64,000 nucleotides of DNA from Skermanella stibiiresistens SB22 (GTDB taxonomy: Bacteria; Pseudomonadota; Alphaproteobacteria; Azospirillales; Azospirillaceae), in contig NZ_AVFL01000029.1 of the NCBI RefSeq assembly GCF_000576635.1, forward strand, positions 1 to 64,000, in the 5' to 3' direction. The notes under the pieces were generated by a model that searched no databases, was not told the DNA's origin, and was given only the letters and a program-made list of their open reading frames with translations. The translations under genes and the position numbers were made by a program. Positions within the stretch are counted from its first letter, which is position 1, and each line of letters begins with the position of its first letter. Shown here in pieces: positions 1 through 8,368 of this stretch.

Positions 1-115
1 GGTGAGGAATTTTGCCTTCCCATACTGGGGAAAATTGCCTGCACCTTGACAGACACTTCACGATCGTTATCCGGACCCGCCGTTCGAGCCTTTCCGGCGC
101 GTTCTTGGCAAGCTG

Positions 116-328
116 ATGCTGGTATGGGGCGCACTGCTGCCGCTGATAGCGTTGCCCTACACCATGGTTGCCGACTATCCACCCGTGCCGTTGCTGATCC
201 TGCCCCTGATGGCGGCCAGCGCCGCCGCCGAGCCCGGCGCGCTGGTGCTGGCCTATCACGATGTCATCGCCGGTTCGTTGACGCTGATCGGTATGGGTGT
301 CTCGTTTCTGGTCTTGCCGAAGGCTTGA
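116..328 (+). CDS. Possible small membrane protein, unknown
   Basis: I do not recognise this short reading frame. ATG opens 70 codons rich in Leu, Ala and Pro with three apolar stretches (about residues 3-17, 24-39 and 50-68), so a small inner-membrane protein is possible. No convincing Shine-Dalgarno sequence precedes it. The frame stays open back to a stop at 47-49, so a longer product from a non-ATG start could exist. It lies alone ahead of a repeat-rich gap and may equally be the remnant of a larger membrane gene. Confidence 0.3.
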   Translation: MLVWGALLPLIALPYTMVADYPPVPLLILPLMAASAAAEPGALVLAYHDVIAGSLTLIGMGVSFLVLPKA

Positions 329-476
329 CGAGGGCAACGGGGGGTGGGTTGACGTTGGCGGTGCCGAATAATGGTTGGTTTAAGAGGACCTATCATAACC
401 CTAGCCGCCAACATCTAAGCAGTTGATTTTATTGCGTGAACGAAGGTTATGTTAGGCGCTCTAAGAGGGCGTCGCC

Positions 477-556
477 CGTAGGTCGGATAAAGCGAAGCGG
501 CATCCGACATCGACGCGCCTGCTTGTCGGATGCCGCTTCGCTTTATCCGACCTACG
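477..556. repeat. REP-like long palindrome, copy 1
   Basis: Perfect 33-bp inverted repeat (477-509 against 524-556) with a 14-base loop. The outer sequence begins CGTAGGTCGGATAAAGCGAA. A second member with the same outer sequence and altered inner bases lies at 20673-20758. Palindromes of this kind are widespread extragenic repeats in Proteobacteria and are often moved by RayT-type transposases (family knowledge). Paired differences in the two arms show that the fold is conserved. Confidence 0.85.
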
Positions 557-610
557 AGAACAAATATTGAGTCCGCCATTGCGCAGAATGGCGCCTTTCC
601 CGCTCAATGG

Positions 611-633
611 ATCCTCGGATCAAGTCCGAGGAT
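611..633. repeat. Short extragenic hairpin repeat
   Basis: Nine-base arms ATCCTCGGA and TCCGAGGAT enclose a five-base loop TCAAG. Hairpins of this ATCCTCGG...CCGAGGAT type recur between genes in many alphaproteobacterial genomes (recollection, not checked here). No role is evident. Confidence 0.55.
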
Positions 634-732
634 GACGAGTGCGGGATGGACGATGGTCAATCAAGTCTTTGGTGACGGAGTTTACCTTGGGCTCGGTAGT
701 AATGTGACGATACTTTGGTGCCGCTTGTGACC

Positions 733-1665
733 TCACGTCAGCGCCGCCCGTACGCCCGTCGCCACGACATCGTCGTACGCCAGCGGCTTCGAGACGATGC
801 CCATCGCGCGGGAGAAGTTCAGCATTCCCGCGATGGCGCTTTCCGGCAAGGCTGGGTCGTAGAACGGCGCGTCGCGGCGGATCAGGTCGGCGATCAGGGC
901 CATCTCCTCCGGGGGGAACAGGTGGGATGCCACCTCGGTCGCCAGATCAGGCTGGCGTGTCAGCATCGCCTGCGCCTCGGCTACCGCGCGCGCCATGCCG
1001 ATGGCTGCCGTGGGAGCCTTGGCGATCAGGCGGTCGGTGGTGGCGATGGTCGCCATGGTGCAGTCGAAGCCCTCGGGCGGGCCGTCGCCGCGGCGGGGGT
1101 CGAGCATCACCATGCCGATGCCTCGGCGCACCGCCAGTTCCGCCCCCATGCCATTGGCCCAGAAGCCGTCCAGCGTGCCCTCCGCCAAGGCTTGGGCCGC
1201 CGTCACGCCATAGTTGACCCGCGTGCCGGTGGCGCCGGGGATCGGCACGATCTCGACGCCGTCTCGGCCAATGCCGGGCGTGGTGTCGATGCCGGAGATT
1301 GCCAGCAAGCGTTCCAGCGTCAGCCGCACCCACGGTGCGGCACCAATCCTACAGCCCTTCAACCCCGCCAGATCTCCCCGCGTCAGGCCCAAGTCGGAGC
1401 GCATCACCAGGAACCAGTAGAGCCCGCGCGACTGCGCGCAGATCAGCTTGACGCCGTCCCAATCGGGAAAGGCGGAGGCGGCGGAATGGGACGAGCCGCC
1501 GACGAAATCGACGGTGCCATCGCGCAAGGCCCGATAAGCGGCGTCGACCGGCGAGATCACCTCAAGCTCGACGGTCAGTCCCTGCTTCCGGCACAGCCCC
1601 AGCTCGATCGCGGCGATGGCGGGGAAATAGGAGGGTGAGATCAGGTCGGGGATGGCGAGCTTCAT
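733..1665 (-). CDS. NMT1/THI5-like substrate-binding protein, no signal peptide
   Basis: 310 residues with the layout of NMT1/THI5-like binding proteins of nitrate/sulfonate/pyrimidine-type ABC importers. The N-terminus (MKLAIPDLISPSYFPAIAAI) begins directly with the first beta strand of the mature fold. No Sec or Tat signal is present, unlike the two paralogues in the same operon. The start is fixed by an ATGA overlap with the stop of the molybdenum hydroxylase large subunit. It is the last gene of the 13-gene operon. It may act in the cytoplasm as a sensor or ligand carrier, or be a truncated periplasmic protein; the function is not proven. Confidence 0.8.
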   Translation of the reverse strand: MKLAIPDLISPSYFPAIAAIELGLCRKQGLTVELEVISPVDAAYRALRDGTVDFVGGSSHSAASAFPDWDGVKLICAQSRGLYWFLVMRSDLGLTRGDLAGLKGCRIGAAPWVRLTLERLLAISGIDTTPGIGRDGVEIVPIPGATGTRVNYGVTAAQALAEGTLDGFWANGMGAELAVRRGIGMVMLDPRRGDGPPEGFDCTMATIATTDRLIAKAPTAAIGMARAVAEAQAMLTRQPDLATEVASHLFPPEEMALIADLIRRDAPFYDPALPESAIAGMLNFSRAMGIVSKPLAYDDVVATGVRAALT

Positions 1666-3974
1666 TCCGCCGCACTCCGCTGGTCCATGGGAACCACCGT
1701 GTCCAAGCCGTCCAGGGCCGCCAGGATTCGCTCCCCCGTGAAGGGGGTCGTGGTCACCCGGGCGCCGGTGGCGTCCTCGATGGCGTTGGCGAGGGCGGCG
1801 GTCACGGCGAGCATGCCGCTCTCCCCCAGCCCCTTGGCGCCGAACGGCCCTGGTCCCATGCCGTGCTCCTCCACGAAACAGTCGAAGCGGTCCGGCAGGT
1901 CGGAGGCCATGGGCACGCGGTAGGCGCGGGGGTCGGCGTTTTCCGGCTGGGCGCCGTCGCGATAGCGCAGCTCCTCGAACAGCGACAAGCCATAGGCCTG
2001 GAGGGCGGCGCCGGCGATCTGGCCGACGCAGGACGCCATGTCGATGGCGTGGCCGGCGTCGCCGCCGACGATCAGTTGCAACACCCTCAGCCGCCCGGTC
2101 TCGCGGTCGATCTCGACCTCCGCCCCGGCCCAACTCGGCATCCAGAACAGGTTGCGGGCGCGCACCGGCGAGCGCTCGTCATAAGGCACCTTGATGCCGC
2201 CGCGTCCGATGAAGACATAGCCGACCCCGCCGAACCACGACATGATCAGGGGGGCGAGCGGATGCAGGTCGGCGCCGCGGCGGACCGCCCAGCCCTGGCC
2301 CGATTCCTCAAGGGTCAAATCCGCGGCCGGGCATTGCAGTTGTTCGGCGGCGAATTCCAGGATCTGGGCGCGGGCGTCCTCGGCGGCGCGCTGCACCGCC
2401 GTGCCCGTCACCGTCGTGCCGCAGCTGACATGGGTCCCGTTGTTCAGCGGCGTGCGGTCGGTGTCGATCGGCGCGTAGCGCGCGTTCGCCAGCGGCAGCC
2501 CAAGGGTGCGGGTGGCGATGCGGCACAGCGTGCTGCCCGCCCCCTGCCCTATCTCGGTCGTGGCGGCGCTGACCGTCACGGCGCCGGTGTGGCTGACGGT
2601 GACCGTCGCCTGGGCGTGGTTGCCGGTGCCGCCGCCATCCTTGATGCCGATCGCCAGCCCCATGCCCCGGCCGTTCCGATGGCCGGGGTGTTGGGAGCGT
2701 TCGTGATATCCCAAGCGGCGGCAGACCTCGTCCAGGCCGCGCCGCAGGTCGCTGTCCATGCCGCTGTCGCCGGGCGCGAAGGGCTCGCCGACGTCCAGCA
2801 GGTTGCGGCGGCGCATCTCGTAGGGGTCCAGGCCGATCCGGCGGGCGATCATGTCGATCTGGCATTCCGAAGCGTAGCTCGCCTGGGTGCCGCCGAAGCC
2901 GCGGTACGATCCCGCCGGGATTGTGGTGGTGCGGATGATCGAGGCGCGGCTGAACACCGACTTCCAGCGGTAGGGTCCGGTCACCCGGTAGGCCGCCTTG
3001 AGGGCCACCATCGCGCTGGCGTCGGCATAGGCTCCGCCGTCCAGTTTCAGTTCAGACCGGCGGGCGATCAGCCGTCCCTCGGCGTCGACGCCGGTCGTCA
3101 GGGTCAAGACGCCGGCGTGCTTGGTCAGCGTCAGCAGGCTCTCGTCCAGGGTCAGCGCCAGCCGGACCGGCGCCCTGGCCTTCATCGCCATCAGGACGAT
3201 CAGCGGCTCCAGCTTGCAATAGCTCTTGCCGCCGAACCCGCCGCCGATCATCGGCGAATGCAGGCAGATGTCATTGACCGGCAGGCCGAACATGCGGCTG
3301 ATGTCGGCCCGGATCATGAAGGGGTCCTGGTTGCAGGTCCACAGCTCGATCCGGCCGTCCTCGATCCGCGCCACGCCGGAATAGGGCTCCAGGTAATAGT
3401 GGCTGATCCGCGATATCGCGAAGCTGTCGGTGAAGACATGGGCGGCGCCGGCCAGATCGGTGTCGATCTCGCCACGCGCGTAGCCGTATTCGTACAGGAC
3501 GTTGGGAGCGGGCTCGTTGCGGCTCCATGATCCGGCGCCGACGCCCAAGGGCGCTCCGGGATGCGGTTCGTCGAAGAGCACGGGAGCGCCGGGTGCCAGG
3601 GCGGCGTCCAGGGTCGGGACCGGCTCCAGCACCTCGTAGTCGACCGCGATCAGTTCCAGCGCCGCCAGGGCCGTCCGCTCGTCCATAGCGACCACCGCGG
3701 CGACGGGATCGCCGACATATCGGACCTTGCCGATGGCGATCAGCGGCTGGTCGCGAACCGAGAAGCCATGGTGCGGGTCCGGCAGCCGGGCCGCGTCCTC
3801 GCCGGTCACGACGCAGACGACGCCGGGCAGCGCCAGCGCGTGGGACGCGTCGATGCCGAGGATGCGGGCGTGCGGGTGCGGACTGCGCAGGAGCTTGGCG
3901 TGCCGCATGCCGGGAAGCGCCGCGTCGAAGGCGTAGCGCGTGCCGCCGCCGACTTTGTCGTTCAAGCCGTCCAT
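1662..3974 (-). CDS. Molybdenum hydroxylase large subunit (xanthine dehydrogenase family)
   Basis: 770 residues, the Mo-cofactor subunit of a xanthine dehydrogenase/CO dehydrogenase-type hydroxylase, which inserts oxygen from water into a C-H bond of a heterocycle or aldehyde. Visible landmarks are the GGGFGGK cofactor loop (about 244-250), YRGFGGTQ (about 357-364) and KGLGESG near 714-720, whose Glu (about 718) matches the catalytic base. The CO dehydrogenase Cys loop is absent, so CO is not the substrate. It sits four bases after the 2Fe-2S subunit and two genes after the FAD subunit, giving a complete three-part enzyme. The substrate is unknown; an N-heteroaromatic is likely from context. 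Confidence 0.93.
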   Translation of the reverse strand: MDGLNDKVGGGTRYAFDAALPGMRHAKLLRSPHPHARILGIDASHALALPGVVCVVTGEDAARLPDPHHGFSVRDQPLIAIGKVRYVGDPVAAVVAMDERTALAALELIAVDYEVLEPVPTLDAALAPGAPVLFDEPHPGAPLGVGAGSWSRNEPAPNVLYEYGYARGEIDTDLAGAAHVFTDSFAISRISHYYLEPYSGVARIEDGRIELWTCNQDPFMIRADISRMFGLPVNDICLHSPMIGGGFGGKSYCKLEPLIVLMAMKARAPVRLALTLDESLLTLTKHAGVLTLTTGVDAEGRLIARRSELKLDGGAYADASAMVALKAAYRVTGPYRWKSVFSRASIIRTTTIPAGSYRGFGGTQASYASECQIDMIARRIGLDPYEMRRRNLLDVGEPFAPGDSGMDSDLRRGLDEVCRRLGYHERSQHPGHRNGRGMGLAIGIKDGGGTGNHAQATVTVSHTGAVTVSAATTEIGQGAGSTLCRIATRTLGLPLANARYAPIDTDRTPLNNGTHVSCGTTVTGTAVQRAAEDARAQILEFAAEQLQCPAADLTLEESGQGWAVRRGADLHPLAPLIMSWFGGVGYVFIGRGGIKVPYDERSPVRARNLFWMPSWAGAEVEIDRETGRLRVLQLIVGGDAGHAIDMASCVGQIAGAALQAYGLSLFEELRYRDGAQPENADPRAYRVPMASDLPDRFDCFVEEHGMGPGPFGAKGLGESGMLAVTAALANAIEDATGARVTTTPFTGERILAALDGLDTVVPMDQRSAAE

Positions 3975-3977
3975 TGG

Positions 3978-4466
3978 TCAGACGCTCCCTTGCCGCAGCA
4001 GCCGCGCCGCCGTGTGGACTGCGGAGATGATCGCGGAATAGCCCGTGCAGCGGCAGACGCCCGCCCCCAGCCAGGCCCGGATGGTCGCCTCGGTCGGGTC
4101 GGGATCGCGTTCCAGCAGGGCCCGCGTCGTCAGGATCATGCCGGCGGTGCAGTAGCCGCACTGGAACCCGCGCTCCTCCAGGAAGGCGCGCTGGATCGGG
4201 TCGGGAGCGCCGTCGGAAGCATTCGCGACACCCTCGATGGTCAGGACGGAGCGGCCCTCGACCTCGAAGGCGAAGGTCGAGCAGGCCGCCATCGGCGTGC
4301 CGTCGACCAGCACCGTGCAGGCGCCGCAGACCGCTTGGTCGCAGCCGATCCTGCAGCCGTGGAGCCCGTGATCCTCGCGCAGCACATCGACCAGCACCGC
4401 GTTGTCGGGTGCTCGGAGGCTGGCCGGTTTGCCGTTGAGGGTGAAGCCCCTGCCGTCGCCGGTCAT
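3978..4466 (-). CDS. 2Fe-2S subunit of molybdenum hydroxylase
   Basis: 162 residues, the iron-sulfur subunit passing electrons from the Mo centre to FAD. The plant-ferredoxin-type cluster ligands are C42, C47, C50 and C62. The second, helical-domain cluster ligands are C103, C106, C138 and C140 (CGYC...CRC). The length is normal for the CoxS family. It overlaps the FAD subunit upstream by four bases and is followed within four bases by the large subunit, so the three are surely co-translated. Confidence 0.95.
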   Translation of the reverse strand: MTGDGRGFTLNGKPASLRAPDNAVLVDVLREDHGLHGCRIGCDQAVCGACTVLVDGTPMAACSTFAFEVEGRSVLTIEGVANASDGAPDPIQRAFLEERGFQCGYCTAGMILTTRALLERDPDPTEATIRAWLGAGVCRCTGYSAIISAVHTAARLLRQGSV

Positions 4467-5338
4467 GGTCGTGATCCCGCTGGTGGTGTGGTGTTCAGGG
4501 TGGTGCCGAGGGAGGTTTCCAGCAGGCGCCGGGTTAGGATCCGGATCATCCGGTTCCGGTAGGCTGCCGAGGCGATGCCGTCGTCCAAGGCGGGTGGCAG
4601 GCCGGACGCCAGACGGTGCGCCAGCGTCTCGGCATCGCTCCCGTCCAATGCGACGGCCGCGACGCCGGGCCGGGCGTGGGCGCAGGAGACCGACAGCCGC
4701 GCCGAAGTGGCGAGGCCGTCGCGCAGGTCGACGCCGAGATAGACGCAGGCGACGGGGCGCAGGGTGCGGTCGAAGGTCAGGCGGGTGACTTGTTGGGAGG
4801 GGATCTCGACCGCGCGCAGCAGCCGCGGCTCGCCGGCTTCCAGATTGGCCGCCGGAAGCCGCGTCTCGCCCTCGGGGCCGACCAGGACGAGCGTGGCGCC
4901 CAGCGCCAGCAGGGCCGGCATCAGGTCGTAGACGCCGTTGCCCGACATGACGCTGCCGCCGACCGTCGCCTTGCTCCGGATGCGGATGTTGGCGACGCCG
5001 CCGATCAGCGTGGCGAGGTCCGGCGCCATCGTCCGGACCAACTCGCTGTCGGCGAGGTGCTGGTAGGTGGTCAGCGCGCCGACCCGCAGCGCGCCGTCGT
5101 CCGTGCGCTCGATCGCGCGCAACTCGGCGAGGCCCGCGAGGGGGATCACCCGCTCCATCGGCGAGCCGTGCTTCAGGCTGTCGATCAGGTCGACGCCGCC
5201 GGCCATCCAGGTGGAGCGCCGCGCCTTTCTGAGGTCCAGGGCATCGGTCAGGCTGGTGGGGCGCGCCAGTGTGAAACCGGCGATCCGCTGGCGTCCGCGT
5301 AAGCCTATCAGGGGTGGGGCCGGTTCAAAGCTGTCCAT
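4463..5338 (-). CDS. FAD-binding subunit of molybdenum hydroxylase
   Basis: 291 residues of the CoxM/XdhB FAD-subunit family. Both flavin-binding signatures are recognisable but divergent: AGGVDLIDSLK (about 47-56) in place of the usual AGGHSLLP..K, and TVGGSVMSG (about 125-133) in place of TIGGNLAHA. The C-terminal CO-dehydrogenase flavoprotein domain follows. It overlaps the SDR gene upstream by 14 bases and the 2Fe-2S gene downstream by four. The changed flavin loops are unusual and may reflect altered cofactor contacts. Confidence 0.9.
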   Translation of the reverse strand: MDSFEPAPPLIGLRGRQRIAGFTLARPTSLTDALDLRKARRSTWMAGGVDLIDSLKHGSPMERVIPLAGLAELRAIERTDDGALRVGALTTYQHLADSELVRTMAPDLATLIGGVANIRIRSKATVGGSVMSGNGVYDLMPALLALGATLVLVGPEGETRLPAANLEAGEPRLLRAVEIPSQQVTRLTFDRTLRPVACVYLGVDLRDGLATSARLSVSCAHARPGVAAVALDGSDAETLAHRLASGLPPALDDGIASAAYRNRMIRILTRRLLETSLGTTLNTTPPAGSRP

Positions 5339-6029
5339 GGGGCCTTATCTCGATCAGGTCGATGCTGGCGGTCGCGGGAGCGTTGACGGCGTGGAGGATC
5401 GCGTCGGCCACTTGTTCCGGCGTCAGCCATGCGAAGGTCTTGGCGGCATAGGAGGCCAGGACGGTGGGGTCGTCGACATCGCGCATGACGCCGGTCCGCA
5501 CCAGACCCGGCGCCACCTCGGTCACCCGCACGCCTTTGGGCGCCAGTTCCATCCTCAGCCCTTGGGTGATGGCGGCGACCGCGTGCTTGGACGCGGCGTA
5601 GACGGCGGTGAACGGCGCCACCCGGCGGGCCAGCAGGGACGACACCATGACGATGTGGCCGGAGCCGCGCGCCGCCATCACCCGCGCGACGGGCTGGGTC
5701 AGCGCCAGCAGGGCCAGCACGTTGACCTGGAACACCCGCTCCCAGTCGGCGGGATCGCCCTCCAGGATCGCCGCGTGCTTGAGGGTGCCGGCGTTGTTGA
5801 CCAGGATGTCGACACCGGCCGCCGCCTCGACCAGATGAGCGACGAAGGCGGTATCGGTCAGGTCGCCGGCCAGGGTGGTGATGGAGGGGTGCTCGCGGGC
5901 CAGGGCGTCCAGCGCCCGGGCGTCGCGGCCGGTCGCCAGCACCGAGGCCCCGGCCCTCGCCAGGGCCAGCGCGGTGGCCCGCCCGATGCCGGAACTGGCC
6001 CCGGTCACCAGGGCGCGTTCGCCGTTCAT
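5325..6029 (-). CDS. Short-chain dehydrogenase/reductase
   Basis: 234-residue classical SDR. The Rossmann motif TGASSGIG is at 9-16, the NNAG motif at 78-81, and the catalytic Ser (about 130) and YAASK (Y144, K148) are present. The lack of an acidic residue after the second strand and the run TGRD near 33-36 suggest NADP preference (inference). It sits between the Rieske protein and the hydroxylase subunits, so it probably oxidises or reduces a pathway intermediate after ring hydroxylation or opening. Confidence 0.9.
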   Translation of the reverse strand: MNGERALVTGASSGIGRATALALARAGASVLATGRDARALDALAREHPSITTLAGDLTDTAFVAHLVEAAAGVDILVNNAGTLKHAAILEGDPADWERVFQVNVLALLALTQPVARVMAARGSGHIVMVSSLLARRVAPFTAVYAASKHAVAAITQGLRMELAPKGVRVTEVAPGLVRTGVMRDVDDPTVLASYAAKTFAWLTPEQVADAILHAVNAPATASIDLIEIRPHGQL

Positions 6030-6361
6030 ATCGCCTCCGCCAAGTCTATGTTTCCGTCGGACTCGGTCACCGGGACCGCCATCAGCTTCTGTCCGGCGCA
6101 GGGGCCGCGGACGCAGACCCCGTCCTCGCGGCGGAACAGCGCGCCGTGGGCGGTGCAGCGCAGCCAGCGGGGGCCGGGAGCCGTCACCCGATCCGCCACC
6201 CAGTCCAGCATGATCCCCATGTGCGGGCAGGCGTTGAGGTAGGCCACGGCGACGCCGCCTTGCCGCAGCACGATCAGGTTGCGGGTGTCGACGCCCTCGC
6301 CGATGCTGACCAGGATGGCGGCGCCCTCGGCCACGTCGTCGCTCCGGGCCAGCCGCCTCAC
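6026..6361 (-). CDS. Rieske 2Fe-2S ferredoxin-like protein
   Basis: 111 residues forming one Rieske domain. Cluster ligands C45-P-H47 and C69-T-A-H72 are spaced as in Rieske ferredoxins and nitrite-reductase small-subunit-like proteins. There is no membrane anchor or signal peptide. No Rieske oxygenase alpha subunit lies in the window, so it may serve as an electron carrier for the neighbouring molybdenum hydroxylase or for an oxygenase elsewhere. It overlaps the SDR gene by four bases and follows the permease gene by four. Confidence 0.88.
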   Translation of the reverse strand: MRRLARSDDVAEGAAILVSIGEGVDTRNLIVLRQGGVAVAYLNACPHMGIMLDWVADRVTAPGPRWLRCTAHGALFRREDGVCVRGPCAGQKLMAVPVTESDGNIDLAEAI

Positions 6362-6365
6362 CGGG

Positions 6366-7220
6366 TCAGACCACGTCGCCGGCCGACATGGGGGCGTCCA
6401 GCTTCCGCATCACCGCAATCTCCAGCAGCGTCACGACGCCGTACAGGATGACGCCGACCAGGCAGAGCAGGAACACCGCCGCCAGCGCCAGCGCCGTCTC
6501 CGCCGCCGAGGACGCGAACATGATGATGTAGCCGAGCCCGGCCTGTGCGGTGACGAACTCGCCCACGACGATGCCGATCACCGACATCGTCACCCCGACC
6601 TTCAAGCCGGCGAAGATGTAGGGCACGGCATAGGGGAAGCGGACGTTGACGAAGGTCTGCAAACCCGTGGCCGTCAGCGAGCGGCACAGCCGCAGCGCCG
6701 CCGGGCTGGTTCCCGCCAAGCCCGCCGCGGTCGAGACCGCGACCGGGAAGAAGGCGATGAACACCGCGAAGGCCAGCCGCGACGGCGTGCCGATGCCGAG
6801 CCAGACGATGAACAGCGGCGCCAGCGCCACCTTCGGGATGACCTGGAACAGCACCATGTTCGGGTAGATCGCCTGCCGCATCCGTTCCGACGAGGCGATC
6901 AGCGTGCCCAGCGTGATCCCCAGCAGCGACGCCAGCGAGAACCCCGCCACCGTCTCGGCCAGGGTCGGGATGGCGTGCTGCATCAGGATCGCGTGGTGCT
7001 GCGACAGAACGGCGAAGATGGCCGACGGCGGCACGATGATCATCGACGACACGCCGGAGATCCGGACCGCCACTTCCCACGCGGCGAACACGCAGATGAC
7101 GAAGGCGAGCGGCAGCGCGACACGGCGGATCGCCGGGCCGTACAGTCGCCAGGAGGCCGGATGGACGGGCGTTACCGTCCGCTCCAGCCGCCCGGCTGTT
7201 GAGTTGACATCGACCGCCAT
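6366..7220 (-). CDS. ABC importer permease (SsuC/TauC type)
   Basis: 284 residues with about six membrane segments and the cytoplasmic coupling loop typical of nitrate/sulfonate/taurine-type permeases (around VIPKVALAPLFIVWLGIG, where the usual EAA sequence is degenerate). The start ATG follows a GAGG ribosome-binding site. It lies directly after the Tat-secreted binding protein at 7227-8330. No ATPase accompanies it, so it must share the one encoded at 11423-12322 or use one encoded elsewhere. Confidence 0.92.
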   Translation of the reverse strand: MAVDVNSTAGRLERTVTPVHPASWRLYGPAIRRVALPLAFVICVFAAWEVAVRISGVSSMIIVPPSAIFAVLSQHHAILMQHAIPTLAETVAGFSLASLLGITLGTLIASSERMRQAIYPNMVLFQVIPKVALAPLFIVWLGIGTPSRLAFAVFIAFFPVAVSTAAGLAGTSPAALRLCRSLTATGLQTFVNVRFPYAVPYIFAGLKVGVTMSVIGIVVGEFVTAQAGLGYIIMFASSAAETALALAAVFLLCLVGVILYGVVTLLEIAVMRKLDAPMSAGDVV

Positions 7221-7226
7221 GGGACC

Positions 7227-8330
7227 TCAGGAGACCAGCTTGCCGAATTCGGACGAGTTGGTCTTGACGCTCGCCCACTCGGCTTCGGTCAGCTTGAACT
7301 TGCCGGCGAAGCGGTTGCTGAAGACCTGATCGACCGTCGGGCGCTTCATCTCGGCGTTGCCGGTGTATTTCATGACGAGGTCGATCATCTCCTCGTAGAC
7401 CTTGGGATCGCCCCAGCCGATGCCGTGGGTCATCGACTCCTCGCGCGCCATGGTGTGGTGGGCGAGGCCCAAGCCGATCCGGACGAACTCCTTGCCGTTG
7501 GCGGTCAGCCCGATCTCGGGAACCTCGCGGGCGAACAGCTCCAGCGACTCCTCCGGGTTGCGCATGGAATAGGCGATGGCCTCCATCAGCGCGTCGACCA
7601 CCGCTTCCGACATGGCGGGGTCGCGTTGCAGGACCTCGGGGCGGGTGACGATGGTCTGGCCATAGGTCCGCATGCCGGTGGAGCTGTAGAGCAGCCAGCG
7701 GACAGGGATGCCCTTGGACAGCATGACCGGCAGGCTCGACGAGCCGACGCCCATGATGGCCGAGACCTGCTTCTCGGTCATCGCCCGCTCCAGCACCTTG
7801 TTGTCGAGGTGGATCAGCTCGACGTCGTCCATGCTCATCCCGGCCCGGTCCATGAAGGCGGGGAAGAACGGGTATTCGGCGGAACCCGGCACCGCGCCGA
7901 TCTTGAGGCCCTTCAGGTCGGTGGCCGCCTTGATCGGGCTGTCCTGGAGGACGCCGACCCCCATCGTCGCGTCATAATCGGACGTGGCGATGGCGGTCAG
8001 CGGCAGGCCCTTGGCGATCGACAGGATCAGCGGGGTCGAGATCACGATGCCGTAGTCGAACTGCCCCGCCGCGATGCTCTGCGCCGCCGGCAGCGAGCCG
8101 TAGCCGCGCGAGATTTCCACATCCAGCCCGCGCTGGGCGAAGAAACCCTTGGCCTTGGCGAGGTAGACGTAGAGCGAGGAGCCCTGCGCCAGCCAGGCCA
8201 ACGTGAACTTGACCGGCTTGTTGGCCGCGATGGCGGGAGCCGACAGGGGGCCGGCCGCCGCCAGGGCGGCGCCGGCGGCGGTCGCCTTCAACAGGGTCCG
8301 GCGCGAGAAGTTGGTGGGGATCAGCGTCAT
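7227..8330 (-). CDS. Tat-secreted NMT1-like substrate-binding protein
   Basis: 367 residues. The N-terminus carries a twin-arginine signal (SRRTLLK at about 9-15, then an Ala-rich stretch and a cleavage region near APAIAA), so it is exported folded to the periplasm. The mature part has the NMT1/THI5-like fold of ABC importers for sulfonates, nitrate or pyrimidines. The ATG has a good AGGAG site upstream. It pairs with the permease that follows it and is paralogous to the protein at 12319-13413. Confidence 0.92.
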   Translation of the reverse strand: MTLIPTNFSRRTLLKATAAGAALAAAGPLSAPAIAANKPVKFTLAWLAQGSSLYVYLAKAKGFFAQRGLDVEISRGYGSLPAAQSIAAGQFDYGIVISTPLILSIAKGLPLTAIATSDYDATMGVGVLQDSPIKAATDLKGLKIGAVPGSAEYPFFPAFMDRAGMSMDDVELIHLDNKVLERAMTEKQVSAIMGVGSSSLPVMLSKGIPVRWLLYSSTGMRTYGQTIVTRPEVLQRDPAMSEAVVDALMEAIAYSMRNPEESLELFAREVPEIGLTANGKEFVRIGLGLAHHTMAREESMTHGIGWGDPKVYEEMIDLVMKYTGNAEMKRPTVDQVFSNRFAGKFKLTEAEWASVKTNSSEFGKLVS

Positions 8331-8368
8331 GATGGCTCCTGTTCGGGCGGTCGTGTTTAGGCGGTGTC

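Larger units (their letters stand above)
329..732. other. Intergenic region with palindromic repeats
   Basis: No convincing gene lies in these roughly 400 bases. The region carries a large REP-like palindrome (477-556) and a second short hairpin repeat (611-633). It separates the small reading frame at 116 from the end of the long minus-strand operon. I see no clear terminator for that operon. Confidence 0.6.

Noticed and set aside
46-426. 126-codon frame starting with TTG near the window start
   Set aside because: Arg/Ala-rich out-of-frame translation without a ribosome-binding site or family resemblance; the membrane-like frame at 116 is more plausible.
477-556. Palindrome considered as an intrinsic terminator
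   Set aside because: No T-run follows on either strand, the arms are 33 bp and a second family member exists, so an extragenic repeat is the better call.
1662-3974. CO dehydrogenase large subunit (CoxL)
   Set aside because: The CoxL active-site Cys loop is absent and the YRGFGGTQ motif is of the general xanthine dehydrogenase type.
715-4788. Long plus-strand frames opposite the minus-strand operon
   Set aside because: Their translations are His/Arg/Gln-rich low-complexity sequence typical of the antisense of high-GC genes; the minus strand encodes clear enzyme families.
6026-6361. Rieske protein as part of a ring-hydroxylating dioxygenase
   Set aside because: No oxygenase alpha or beta subunit or reductase is encoded nearby; only a ferredoxin-like role can be supported.
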